From: Agrocybe praecox
Taxonomy: Eukaryota; Basidiomycota; Agaricomycetes; Agaricales; Agrocybaceae
DNA length: 64,000 bases
Direction: 5' to 3'
Assembly: GCA_964017145.1 (NCBI GenBank)
Contig: OZ024843.1
Location: 859,001 to 923,000 of the forward strand
A program made the position numbers and the translations under genes. The notes under the pieces were generated by a model. That model was given only the letters and a program-made list of their open reading frames with translations. It made no database searches and had not been told where the DNA came from. Shown piece after piece: positions 35,559 through 50,814 of the stretch. Position 1 is the first letter of the stretch, and each line of letters begins with the position of its first letter.

Positions 35559-36331
35559 TTTATAAAACTCGAATGAGAGTGTGTATTAGTATAGTAAACC
35601 GGACGCTGTATTTGCCCCTCTTTCCTATTTTATAATCCCACATTGTATTTGTGAAAGGTACCGCGACCCCTAATTAGGCAGGAGCATGCCCAAAATAGGA
35701 ACGAAATAAGCACGAGTCCAAGAAATCCAGCATTATCGTAGCACTTCCGGGATAACAAGGGCCATGAGGATTTCTTCATGTTCAAGCAGCGAGGAACCAG
35801 GAGGATTTGTGGTAGGGCGCGTGTCAGGCTGCAAAGGATAATTCCTCTGCATCTCCAGCGTGTACTTCTCTTACTACGCCTTATCCCATTTCTCCTGGGC
35901 TACACCATTCAGACTCTGCAGTGATGATAGTAAGAAGCGAGCATTAATCAAATTAGACCCGTTCAGCAGAAGTACGGTGCCATCTGGAGTTGATTTTGAG
36001 ACTGAAATTGATCCATGTCCTTCTCATTAGTAATCGAAACACAGTAATCTTCCATCTTCATTTTAGTTTTGTCGCTCCTGAGACGGAATTGTGCATGATA
36101 AAACTGCTTGGAGCTTTAGTATATCAGAAAATCAAGGATAGAACGGGACTTTCGACGCTCAAGGCAGTTCATATCTAAATCATAGCCGAAACATCATCCG
36201 AGTTACTAGCGATTAAGTAATGATATAAACAGTTCGATCAAGTTCGAAGACAATGTAATCGATAGGACTATAAGAGTTTGAGAGAGAGAAAAGCCTTGAA
36301 TCCCGCCTACTTTCTTCGCTTTCGACTTCCT
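35559..36331. other. TAF4 3' flank
   Basis: About 770 bp between TAF4 (+) and the 3' end of the FunK1 remnant (-). The first 150 bp are shared with a relic near 39.5-39.7 kb, including a 35-base identical run at 35668-35702. The rest shows no coding or RNA signal. Confidence 0.6.
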
Positions 36332-37709
36332 TCAGGTTCTGCGAGATTTGTTACCTTTCGACCTCTTCAATGCTACACTATCTCCTGCACTTTTTGTGTC
36401 CGCACGTTTACGCTTTGGAAGAAGGGCTCGAGCATAGAAGTCAATAGCTTTATCCGCCTTTGGCCATCTGTCATCCTGCAATGCTGCTGCAAATAGCTCC
36501 TCGAGCGCATCGTAATTGCGTATTCTCAATAAATCAAAGTCGTCCTTCAATTCCCGGTAGGCGACTTGTATGGCATCTAGGACAGTGGTTTCAGTGTTGG
36601 TGGCACCCGATATGGCTCGGTTATCCTCGAATGTCCGGAAAACAAGGGACATATAGTTGTTGAATTCTCGGATAATCTTGTAAAATTTGAAAAACAAGTT
36701 GTTTAGAGGGGCGTTGTCGGGTAAGAAGGGTTTCTTGTTGGTGGGCCCGAAAAACCTAGCTTGCCAAGTCCACCCGTACTTTGCCCATCCACTTGTAGAT
36801 GTTGGAAAAAAATGCTGCCTAGAAATCGTTGTCGGTCTTCAAGTCTGATGTCGTACGCCACAAATCGCATGATGATATACACCAGGACCCAAAATATGGA
36901 TTCTAGATCATCCTGTAAGGTCTGCGTCTTTTCTGGCCAGAGAAGTAGATAGGTAGCCATGTACGCCCACGTGCCCTATGAAAGATTATCGAAAGAATCC
37001 TCACAAAAATAATATAAAATTACTTACGGTACGTTGGTATTGTCGGGGATGTTTTTGCATATCCTTCACTTTGCATGCTAGATCCCAATCACTGAGAAAC
37101 CCTCCTGTTTTATCAGAAGTCATCAGGATGTTTCCGACGCTGATATCTCTATGCAGGATACCGCAACGCTGGTATGCGTCCTTGTGGGCTGCATAAGATG
37201 TATCGTAAGAATCGGTAACCTACGTATATATAAATCATACGCTCACCCATCAAAGCGTCGCTTAGAGCAGTTACCAGAACCCTCGACGATGGAAATGAAT
37301 ACAGAGGGAACCCTACTTTATCCGTCACAAAACGGATATGCTGTCGCTCCTGGAATTTAAGCTTAAGTTCGACACCCCCGATATACCACATTTTGCGAAC
37401 ATAGGAGTGTTTGACCGTTTTTTGCCATCGGCCTTGAATATCGTCCTCGCAAAGTAGGACGAGAACGTTGCGCACACAATTCTTATTGAGCATTTGGAGC
37501 GTTTCCGTCTCTTTCTGGACCTCAGGCACCACCGACCGCCAGGCATCCTTGACGAGCACAACTTGTTCGGAAACAGGATCCCATGCTGGATATACACGAG
37601 TAGCCCGTCTTATGACGGATGTGGGCTCCGCCAGCGGGGCCCAGACCAAAACTTGCATACAAGTTGAACGTACTTGGTAGAAGATCTTCAATTGTCGTGC
37701 TTTAAGCAC
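36332..37709 (-). pseudogene. FunK1-type fungal protein kinase, truncated and frameshifted
   Basis: FunK1 kinases are an expanded agaricomycete family of unknown role. The visible part starts with VLVWAPLAEPTSV and ATRVYPAWDPVSEQVVLVKD. After an intron it reads AHKDAYQRCGILHRDISVGN with the catalytic HRD, then GGFLSDWDLACKVKD with the family's DWD in place of DFG. Another intron leads to GTWAYMATYLLL and DDLESIFWVLVYIIMRF. At about 36.70 kb the frame ends in TAA (after PSYPTTPL) and resumes two bases out of phase as NNLFFKFYKIIREFN, with no GT-AG intron to explain it. The N-terminal part of the Pkinase_fungal domain and any start codon are missing upstream. I read it as a pseudogene, although an indel error at one site is possible. 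Confidence 0.78.
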
Positions 37710-38370
37710 ATGCTAATTGATACATACGTTGGGATGCTTACAACCCTCAACTCACTGGCACGGTTCGAAGGAACTAGTGGAAAGGTACAAAGACCTAACC
37801 AACGTTAGCCGACAATTAGCCGTACGTCAGACCATCACGGTCACGCGTATAGTTGAGGGTAGGCGAACACGCGTTCAAGGGGGGGTGTGATGATGACCGA
37901 GAGCAACCGTCACTCTTACAAGTTACAAGGAGTGAAAGTCCGCCTTGATCTGCACACTGGCAAGTTAGACGTCGTAACTCATTATCATCGCATCGGACTC
38001 AAATCAGAAAGATCAACACATACGGAATTTTCAAGAAATTATTCTATCTGCTGGGACATATAAGAAATGGCATCAAGGCATGCCCCTCCACGAAGACGAG
38101 TGCAACTGAAGACAAAAATGTTATTCTGTCCTCTTTGGCAGTAGCTGTGAGCTCTAATGCACCTTGGGGTAGGCATCGACTGGAGTACTATATATGTTGG
38201 TTATTTTTGGTAGGGATGGAAATATAGCGTTGACGCGTCGTCTGACGCACCGCTGCCTTATATTAATGTTTCCCCTCTTAGTCACGGGACGGGATACAAT
38301 AGGCTCATAACAAACAACGCGTAAGACCATTAGAAATAGTGGCTCTACATGACTACATACTACATTATGA
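37710..38370. other. Spacer upstream of the FunK1 remnant
   Basis: About 660 bp where the missing 5' part of the FunK1 gene would be expected. No kinase-like coding sequence is readable on the minus strand. A minus open frame at 38154-38390 overlaps the end of the orphan gene and looks like chance. Confidence 0.45.
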
Positions 38371-39177
38371 TCACGCATACGGCGCGCCACCGTTCGATAC
38401 TATCAAAAAAGGACCTCGAAACAATGGCCGTATATCGATGTAGGGTATTTCCCATTGAGTAACACCCGCGTATACCTGGTCCAACTTTTCCATGCTGACT
38501 CTTCCTTTTCCATTCAACGAGGAGTCGTATATGGACTCTGGCATAGACGCCAAGTGTGGTTCTTCACCTGGGGGGCCCATGAGCCACTGCGAAAATATAC
38601 CAGGCTGCATGTCGTATTTCATATTGAGAAGACGGAGAGAGGCTAGTTCTAGGTCACTCGATGAGAGTAAAGATAACTTTTCAACGACAGACTGAGGCAA
38701 TGTATCTGCCTCTATCTTTGTCGCTATTGGTATTGGAGATGACTGTGTAAGTGGCGTGACAGTGGCTTTCTGAGCCCGTGGACGACGAGCAGCACACTTT
38801 GCGGTCGGTTTTTGGAATTGAGTCGTGCTAGCATCTGTGGGACTCGGGGCAGTATATGCATATTTTGCTGGACTTGGCATTGCTGAAAGGATCATGTTCT
38901 CCATGACCGCGTCGCATGACCCTTCTTTGCCTTCTTTGTCAATCGCCTCCTGCCGCATGTAAGGTTCCATAAGATATTCATAGTCACCGCTCTCCCACAT
39001 ATGATCGTCGCCGAATGTCTTATCGACAGTGTACATGACTGAAAAAGTAGATGTAGGGTTGTCGTGCGATGGCTTCAGTTGAGATAATTTTGAAGCTGCG
39101 GGAGGAAGCCGAAGAGGCGAGATATTGAGTGCTGCCCGCATTGCGATATATTCGTCAAACGTCATTTGCTTTTCCAT
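38371..39177 (-). CDS. Orphan single-exon protein, 268 residues
   Basis: This open frame is intact from an ATG at 39177 (MEKQMTFDEYIAMRAALNIS) to the stop, with no intron. I do not recognise a family. The sequence is rich in Ser, Thr, Pro and Met in the middle (ILSAMPSPAKYAYTAPSPTD) with a basic patch KCAARRPRAQK. A more ordered helix-like part includes VVEKLSLLSSSDLELASLRL, and a hydrophobic C-terminal end includes YIDIRPLFRGPFLIVSNGG. No signal peptide or membrane segment is seen. It lies between the FunK1 remnant and the TAF4 relic. It could be a lineage-specific gene or a chance frame, but 268 codons without a stop favours a real gene. Confidence 0.55.
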   Translation of the reverse strand: MEKQMTFDEYIAMRAALNISPLRLPPAASKLSQLKPSHDNPTSTFSVMYTVDKTFGDDHMWESGDYEYLMEPYMRQEAIDKEGKEGSCDAVMENMILSAMPSPAKYAYTAPSPTDASTTQFQKPTAKCAARRPRAQKATVTPLTQSSPIPIATKIEADTLPQSVVEKLSLLSSSDLELASLRLLNMKYDMQPGIFSQWLMGPPGEEPHLASMPESIYDSSLNGKGRVSMEKLDQVYAGVTQWEIPYIDIRPLFRGPFLIVSNGGAPYA

Positions 39178-39427
39178 CTGGAGCCTGACAATTACTACGT
39201 TTGATATCTGTGAGATAGAAGGGAGAGGGAAGGTCTTTCAAAGTACTCGGAACAGTCTATTATATATACTACCATTGCGTTGTCGGCCTGTGGCCTTTTA
39301 TCTGAAAGATCGCAATGCAATGCGCGCGTTTGTCATGTAATACTAGTAACTAATGGTGAAATTTGACAATGCCCTGTGTCATTATTCATCCCTTTGTTTA
39401 CTAAAATATCAAGCACAAAGTACGCTA
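39178..39427. other. Upstream region of the orphan ORF
   Basis: About 250 bp with a TATATATA-like stretch near 39260. It is likely the promoter region of the orphan gene on the minus strand. Nothing else is supportable. Confidence 0.35.
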
Positions 39428-39677
39428 ACATAAAGGAAGAAAAGGGTGAAAAGGCCCAGTGGCAATGAAAAACGCCACGTTTGCCAAAGGCCACGCGGCT
39501 GGGTGTGACTTACAAAATCAACTGCCCTCGAATGAGAGTATGTATTGGTATAGTAGACCAGACGTCGTTTTATGTGCCCCTCTTTTCTACTCTATCATCC
39601 GGCATTGTATTTGTTTTCCATCACGAAAGATGACCCTAATTAGGCAGGAGCATGCCCAAAATAGGAACAAAACAAAC
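39428..39677 (+). pseudogene. Decayed second copy of the TAF4 3' end
   Basis: This stretch aligns collinearly with TAF4 from about 35443 through the stop codon into the 3' flank to about 35711. The region matching PNVKEEDDTRVAVTMRDAMF is recognisable at the DNA level with a one-base deletion. The EKERGHGGGRG segment is shortened. The terminal codons for RGWV plus a stop are retained as CGCGGCTGGGTGTGA. The flank continues with CTCGAATGAGAG, GTATAGTA, GCCCCTCTTT and a 35-base identical run at 39634-39668. Substitutions are mostly transitions. It is in the same orientation as TAF4, about 4 kb downstream, and cannot code. Confidence 0.82.
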
Positions 39678-39916
39678 ACGATATCCTAAAATTTTACGCC
39701 AAAAAGTATTGCCTACTCCAATCCATTTCAACCAAGATACAGCCTTTCTAAAAACGTAAGGTACAACATAGATAAGAAAAAATCTTTAACTTTAGATTGA
39801 TGTCAGACAATTCTACTTTAATTCTCCGGGCGGGGACACCGCCGGCGATTACGAAAATTCCGAGATTCAGCCATCCAATCGGGGAAGCAAGAAAAAGTCA
39901 AAAAGTCATTCATGAA

Positions 39917-41095
39917 TCATAGTTGTACCACATTTTTCAGAACCGCGTACTCTGCGTTGATGATGCTGCTCGTAGCAGCGCCGATGGACACGTTGTTAGC
40001 GAGAACGACGAATTTGATGTCTAGGACTTGGCACTGTCTCACTCTGCCAACGGAAACGCCAGCACCGTCTTGATAGTATCTGTCCAAGCGTGGCTGGGGA
40101 CGGTCAGGTTCCTCATGGACGACGATCGCGTGTCGAGGAGCAGAGGGGCAGCCGAGGGCCTGTGCGTCAGGTGTGAACGCAGCCAAGGCCTCTCGGACCT
40201 GTTGTGGGGAAGGCGGGGGACGGTGTGCGAATCGCACAGACACGCACTCGGTGTGTCCGTCGATAACGGGGACGCGATTGCACGAGGCGGACACCCTGAG
40301 CGGGTGCTTTGAGTGCATGTCGAAGGACTTGACACCGCTATCGTTGGACGCGACGCCGCCTAGGATCTTTAATGTCTCCCACTCGATCTTTTCCTCCTCG
40401 CCACTGATGTACGGGATGATGTTGTCCAGGATATCGAGACTGGGCACTCCAGGGTATCCTGACCCGGAGATGGCTTGCATGGTGGTGACAATCGCTGACT
40501 CGATGGGCCCGAAAGCCTTTTCCATTGCCGCGAGTGGGATCACGTAGCCAGTTGTGGAGCAGTTCGCGTTGGTCACGATGAATCCTTTTTTCAAGGGCGG
40601 CGAAAAGAGGGCTTGTTGTTGGGGGATGATGGAAAGATGGGAGGTGTTGACGAGGGGAACAATCAAAGGGACATTGGGATCCCGTCTATAGTTCTTCGCA
40701 TTCGAAAAAACAGCAAGATCTGCTGCTCTGAAGGCCTCCTCTGTGAAGGGGGTGCGTTGTCAGATATAAAAGGTCCGAGATTTAGATAAAAACACGAAAA
40801 GCGCACCAATTTCACCGGCTACATCAGAATCCAGGCCTGAAAAGACAATCTTGCAGTTCTTGAAATGCTCTGGTTTGCATTCGTTCACGATGATTTCTCG
40901 CGCTGAGTGAGGGATAGGTGTGCTTTGCTTCCAGTTGACAGCAGTCTTGTACACCTTTCCAGCACTTCTAGGCGAAGCCCCAAGGGCATCGATAACAAAC
41001 CAGGGATGTGCCGATAACAGAGTAATGAACCTCTGACCTACAGTGCCTGTTGCACCGAGGACACCAACGGGAATGGGCGACGATGGTTGTTGCAT
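39917..41095 (-). CDS. HOM2: Aspartate-semialdehyde dehydrogenase
   Basis: This enzyme reduces aspartyl phosphate to aspartate semialdehyde with NADPH, the second step of threonine, methionine and isoleucine synthesis. The start at 41095 gives [20 protein letters not shown], with the dinucleotide loop GATGTVGQ. One intron (about 40.75-40.81 kb) joins [16 protein letters not shown] to [18 protein letters not shown]. The catalytic cysteine is in [16 protein letters not shown], and the active-site region [16 protein letters not shown] is present. The fungal-type length (about 370 residues) is complete. An in-frame ATG at 41194 would add 33 Ser/Thr-rich residues; I prefer the shorter form because it matches the family N-terminus. 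The pathway is absent from animals. Confidence 0.92.
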
Positions 41096-41194
41096 GCCTG
41101 TACGCTTTGAAGTAAATGAAGATTTCTGGGAAGAATGTGGATCGTCAGTTACCACGATCGTCTTTGGCGACACCTTGGTCGTCGCGCCCGACAT

Positions 41195-41515
41195 GAGGTG
41201 GCCGTGGTGAAGGTTTAAACTTGAAGCAGAGCTCGGAGACTTACGAGAGTAATTTAGATCTTGACAACACACGTGATAGACCGCGCTTATCAGATATTTT
41301 TTGAGCGCCTAGGAGGGGGGCGGTAAATTTTGACGCTGTTGGCGCTTTGAACAGCAAGAGGAGAGTCTCGGAGGTCGACACAGAAGAAACGAAAGAAAGA
41401 CGAGTGTTGGTCTTTATTCTCAGTTCGAGTCATTTTGGCTACTACATTTTCGGATATCCCGATGCCGAAGATATGTCGGATATAAGTCCGTCCATCTTGG
41501 CTCCAAATAAATATT
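41195..41515. other. Spacer between HOM2 start and RRP43 end
   Basis: About 320 bp that should hold the HOM2 promoter. It contains a CACGTG site at 41270-41275. A minus open frame at 41290-41538 overlaps the end of RRP43 and shows no family resemblance. Confidence 0.45.
41270..41275. promoter_or_regulatory. CACGTG site upstream of HOM2
   Basis: A CACGTGA sequence lies about 175 bp upstream of the preferred HOM2 start. In yeasts, Cbf1 binds this element at sulfur amino-acid genes, and HOM2 supplies the methionine pathway, so the placement is sensible. Binding is not shown by sequence alone. Confidence 0.4.
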
Positions 41516-42760
41516 TTAATTGAATATCTTTTTAGCAATCTCGTCTCGTCTCTGTTTCGCTAATTGTATACAGTCCTGCAGCACATCTTTCTGAACTTCT
41601 TCTCCCCCAACTTCCACTGTGACGAGCGCAGATCCTAGTTGCGATACGGATACTATCTTGCCACCATCTCCAGAAATAACAGAGATCGATGATTCTAATA
41701 ATGGTTCTTCAAACGATGTCGGGTCTGCGAGAAGGTGTTTTCTGACGGAACAAAGTTATATTCGGAATGCTCTGGAAAAAGACTGGAAAGACGCACGAGT
41801 CGAATATGCCAAAGGAGGCGCTGACTGGTATACTGGAGGACAGCTGCAGGGGAACGCGAGGAGCTGTTCGTGAACACGTCGTGCGTTGCGTCTCTTCGTT
41901 ATAAGTAGCTTGAGGCAGAGTGACTTCGAAGGAGGAGAAAGATCAACGACACGCACGACTTTGTTGACTGAAACTTACCGTTTTTCAGAGCAGCCACCAT
42001 CGCAAGCAGAGTTGCGTCAAACACGTTCCCATCATAGTTTATGCATGTCGCATCGACATATATCACCCATACAGCCTTTCCAGGGTGGATGCATAGCGTA
42101 GACACCGGTAGAAATTTTGACCTGAAAACACACATGAGTACACATTTGTCATTTCGGATTGAGATTCGAATAGGACGACGAACGTAACGAGAGCCTGGTT
42201 CAGTCTATCAGATAGAACCTGGGCCTCTTCCGAAGGCGGACCAGGCTTGAATTTTGGAGAACACAGTGCTGGAAGATCCAAGTTCGGTACTATCACACAT
42301 ATGTATATCCAACAAACACATTGAATGAACAGCACCCAACAAAAAGGATTGAAAAAATACACACCTAAAAACCCTTCATGCTCTCTATCCAACTCCGGCT
42401 CCGCAATCTCAGCTTTCACGCCACACACTACCGTCGTCGCACCCACACGAACAAGCGCAGAGCCTTCTGCAGTCGATATCGAACCTACGCTTTCCGAACC
42501 ACACCAGAGGTCAGATTTCTTCCACAAGAAGCAGATGCGCGAGCCTCACCAACGTTCACAGAGACATCTCTAAATGCATCAAACGCCCGTCCATCCGGTC
42601 GAACCTCTTCAGCGATGTACCGTTCCAAATAGAGTCTTGGGTGAAGCCGTTGGAAAACAGCCGCTTTTAGTGCATCTTGCTCTTCTTGTGATAGTTGATT
42701 GACAGTTTGGTTTTCTATTGGTTTTGGCGGTGGAGTGTCGAGAACTTTTACGGAGGCCAT
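41516..42760 (-). CDS. RRP43: Exosome complex component RRP43
   Basis: RRP43 is an RNase PH-fold ring subunit of the RNA exosome, structural and non-catalytic in eukaryotes. The start at 42760 gives MASVKVLDTPPPKPIENQTV, then the PH-family opening RLHPRLYLERYIAEEVRPDG. Splicing joins to SISTAEGSALVRVGATTVVC and GVKAEIAEPELDREHEGFLG, then VPNLDLPALCSPKFKPGPPS and AVWVIYVDATCINYDGNVFD. The last exons, joined at two further GT-AG introns, read TLPQATYNEETQRTTC, then SASFGIFDS, then KHLLADPTSFEEPLLESSIS. The end is LGSALVTVEVGGEEVQKDVL and LAKQRRDEIAKKIFN. The whole ring-subunit length is covered. Confidence 0.92.
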
Positions 42761-43185
42761 TATGAAGGTATGTAGGAGTAGGAGCAAGTAAAAGTAAAGA
42801 TTTGATCAGTACGACTTGAACGGCCCGGCGGAACTAATACCAAAAACGATCATTTTCGCTAATTATTTTATTTCGCAATTTTCATGGTTTAAAGTACAGT
42901 ACAATACAGCACCCAGCGGAATAGGGTGCAAAGATATGGGGGGGAAATGATGACTAGAAAGTATTATTATCGATACCGCGAACCCCGAGACGACGAGGAC
43001 AGCTTGAATGCTCTATGGTATTTAGAGAACATCTGCATGGAAATCTCCAAAAAGGTATGTATAACCGCGGCATGATTGTCGACGGAATTTCAAGCATTGT
43101 GATAAGTAGACAAAGGACGTCAGGGAAAAACAGAAAAAGAAAGCGACCGCAGTGAGAACTGAGATGATGCCTCCAAAGAAACAAT
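42761..43185. other. Spacer between RRP43 start and SMC5 end
   Basis: About 425 bp containing the RRP43 promoter and the SMC5 3' flank. A TATTTTATTT tract lies near 42861. No coding or RNA signal is supportable. Confidence 0.45.
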
Positions 43186-48191
<5,006 letters not shown>

Positions 48192-48594
48192 ACTGAACGC
48201 CTGTGTCAATGAAAGAGTACAGCAAGACAGACAAAAGTCGCGTAAATTCTATCGCGTTGAAAGTGCATTTAGGGCCGGCAATCACGTTCTTAAAACAGAC
48301 ATCCCGGCAACAGTATCTCTGCAATTCCGTGCCATGCTTGGGCCTTGCGATAATGAGCTCATCAGCCACTACAAGAATTTCGTCGACAAAAGGCGAGTAA
48401 CAACACCAATTCGAGAACTTTGAACTGTACTGATAATTTCCTGATACTCTATTTGGGCGGATCTGTCATTTTAGCTTTCCCAAAGTCTAAAATATTTGCC
48501 ATAAAAGCAAGACAATAAGCTATTTCGAAACATCCAACGTTCCCCCCTTTCCTCCAAGTGCAGAAAAAGACTGGGATATCTTTCTTCAGTTCAA
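48192..48594. promoter_or_regulatory. Divergent promoter region of SMC5 and the DUF5745 gene
   Basis: About 400 bp separate the two starts. No clear TATA box or known site was identified. Short open frames here run into the SMC5 leader and look like chance. Confidence 0.4.
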
Positions 48595-49758
48595 ATGCCT
48601 CTCCAATCCACTTCGCAACGTAGGATCTCGTCCAACGAGGAAAAGACTACACTGGTAGATCAACTGAACGCTCTTCTTTCCTCGCTCAACATTCCAATTA
48701 CTTTGATTTCTCCAGCCGAACTTACGCCTGGTCTAATGATTGCCATCTTCGAGTCCATCTTGGGTTTGCGCTTACCCATGATTGACAGGAATAGGCAGAC
48801 AAAACATACCAAGACTTCTAAAATTACAAACGTGAAGATCTTCCTCGGGGTTCTCGAAACAGACATCTTGAAGAAGGATGTTGGAATCAGCGACATAGAC
48901 CCGCGACGGTTGGCCGACGGTGAAGAGGAAGAAGTCACATTTATTGCCGAGCTCTTGTGTTGGATGGGAGGACGGATGAATCTACCTCGATCTTACACGG
49001 GGCAAGGGACTCTCCGAGAAGATGAGCAAACTGCAACCTCGCAAAATCAAAGCAATACCTCCTCTTCACAACCTCTTCGACTTTCTCCAAAGTCACAACT
49101 CGATTTGGACGCCGAGTCTCTTTTTCAAACTGGATCAACGACTACTGGAAGTTCAAAACGTTCCCATCTGTTTTCTCCGTTCGTCAAAAATGTCGACGAA
49201 GAGTCTATAACCAGTTTGAACTCACAAACTCACCAGGACGAATCTACGTATAGTGATGATCATTCTGACGACGCCTCGGACGCCCTTAGCGCTCTTCCTC
49301 CTTTCACAAATCCATCTTCTCCTCGATGCATTTATGAAATTCCCTCACCCTCACTCCTCTTCTCAGGAAACGTCCCACACAACAATAGGGACGCGAATCG
49401 CTCTAACGTCGCGAATGCGTCGCGTAGCGGTAGCTTGAATGGTCTCCGCAATCTTCCACCAGACCGGCCTCGTACTTCTGTTCGATACACAGGGTATATC
49501 GAGCCTGTCGATGAAGATTTTGAGCTTGCATCATTTGAGTTCAGTAGATCCATGTCGTCTAACGGATCTTTCTTTGGGGGAGAGAAGGTAATTTATCAGA
49601 TTATCTGTTATCATTATTTTGAAAAACGTCAACAGAATGATCAACGCTCTGTCAAAATCGAATCCGTGCAGCAGCAATATGCGCGTACTCGCGACCTCCT
49701 GAATGAGCGTGCAAGATTGCTGAGTCAATTAGCAGAACTCAAGAATGGTCATAGATAA
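48595..49758 (+). CDS. DUF5745-domain protein (CEP95-like N-terminal domain)
   Basis: This protein of about 370-390 residues has an N-terminal DUF5745 domain, a calponin-homology-like module also found at the start of the centrosomal protein CEP95. Residues 15-125 show it: LVDQLNALLSSLNIPITLIS, GLMIAIFESILGLRLPMIDR, NVKIFLGVLETDILKKDVGI and EVTFIAELLCWMGGRM. A long Ser/Thr-rich disordered region follows. The C-terminal helix IESVQQQYARTRDLLNERAR looks like a short coiled coil. The stretch from about 49589 to 49636 has GT-AG ends and is probably a small in-phase intron. A role at the spindle pole body or microtubules is inferred from the CEP95 relationship only. Confidence 0.75.
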   Translation: MPLQSTSQRRISSNEEKTTLVDQLNALLSSLNIPITLISPAELTPGLMIAIFESILGLRLPMIDRNRQTKHTKTSKITNVKIFLGVLETDILKKDVGISDIDPRRLADGEEEEVTFIAELLCWMGGRMNLPRSYTGQGTLREDEQTATSQNQSNTSSSQPLRLSPKSQLDLDAESLFQTGSTTTGSSKRSHLFSPFVKNVDEESITSLNSQTHQDESTYSDDHSDDASDALSALPPFTNPSSPRCIYEIPSPSLLFSGNVPHNNRDANRSNVANASRSGSLNGLRNLPPDRPRTSVRYTGYIEPVDEDFELASFEFSRSMSSNGSFFGGEKVIYQIICYHYFEKRQQNDQRSVKIESVQQQYARTRDLLNERARLLSQLAELKNGHR

Positions 49759-50242
49759 ATTATCGCACTGGGAAAAGCGGAATAAATGTAGCCGATTCTA
49801 CGACGTCGCGTCACTTCACCACGGACGTATACCTGGAGTCGGGTACACGTTCGCAACCCCGGTTTCCCCAATTCAAACATCCGCGGAGTGGTCCAAGATG
49901 CCGCAAAGAATCTAACGACACAACGTGGTGGTTGAGTGTGCTGCTGCCCCGGATTTTGGTCATTTCGGCACCCCCTCCATGTCAGCGCACCCTTTCGCCT
50001 TCAATATTTCACAGAAATTGAGACACTGCTGTCATCCTTGCTGTCAACAATATAAAACGTTTTTGTCGTATTTATCCAACATCTTAGTGGAATATACGTG
50101 CCGTGATAACATGGACTGATGAAAAATAGGACGCAAAGCAAAAGAGAAGAAAAGAGGCTAAACAAAAAGCCCTAGGTTTTACAAAGTCAGCAATATGAAA
50201 TTCGATTCTCTGGACTTCTGTTTCTTCTTGTTCTCGTATTCT
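49759..50242. other. Spacer between DUF5745 gene and unknown relic
   Basis: About 480 bp of 3' flanking sequence with a purine-rich stretch near 50.13-50.17 kb. No gene is supportable. Confidence 0.4.
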
Positions 50243-50778
50243 TCATGGCTCTCCTTCAGACTCTTGCGCTTTACCTGCTTTGTACGAGGTATAGACGGAG
50301 AGAAGCGCGGACTTCTGGGCAAGGTTGTCCTCGCTAGGACCATAAGCAGCCCACACAGCTGTATCGATGGCCTCGAACATGGCCTCGATCGCATCATGGT
50401 TTTTTGAATTGAAATTTTTCATGCTTGTTTGCATGGTGACTTTTACCAGAGTCGCGGCCAGGGTGAGATTAAGATTCTCCATCGTCGAATCGATTACATT
50501 GACTTCGATTCGAAAGCCATATTCCGCTGGTAGTTTCTTTACTTTTGGAAATGTGTCTTGGGCACCTTTTTTCCTGAGTGATCAATATAACGATCACGTT
50601 GGTACAAGGCGCGGTCAAGTCGCGGCCCCAGAAGTTGACACGCTTTATCATAGTCAATCCGATTGGGGATATAAATAGAATCGGTCACATGATATGTTCC
50701 AATCAACATACAGACGCGTCCTGGGCCCCTGGCAATGCCGACATAATTCCAACAACTTCCAGACAGTCTAAACCACCA
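50243..50778 (-). pseudogene. Unrecognised conserved-looking ORF broken by a frameshift
   Basis: Two protein-like stretches lie on the minus strand in adjoining frames. The first runs GIARGPGRVCMLIGTYHVTD, then SIYIPNRIDYDKACQLLGPR and LDRALYQRDRYIDHSGKK. The second runs DTFPKVKKLPAEYGFRIEVN, then VIDSTMENLNLTLAATLVKV and NHDAIEAMFEAIDTAVWAAY, ending SYKAGKAQESEGEP. They meet at a run of six A (minus strand, 50572-50567 on plus), where one extra base would restore a single frame; no usable intron fits. The upstream part abuts the first kinase-like gene and lacks a clear start. I do not recognise the family. It is either a pseudogene or contains a homopolymer sequencing error. Confidence 0.55.
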
Positions 50779-50814
50779 CTTGAAAGTTGAGACGACAACT
50801 CACATCAATACAGT

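Noticed and set aside
37750..37790. GGTTCGAAGG resembling a tRNA B box
   Set aside because: No matching A box, acceptor stem or cloverleaf could be found around it.
40028..40547. Plus-strand frames opposite HOM2
   Set aside because: Antisense shadows of a clear aspartate-semialdehyde dehydrogenase coding sequence.
41095..41194. Extended N-terminus of HOM2 starting [11 protein letters not shown]
   Set aside because: In frame and open, but the family normally starts just before the VGVLGATG motif. Kept as an alternative only.
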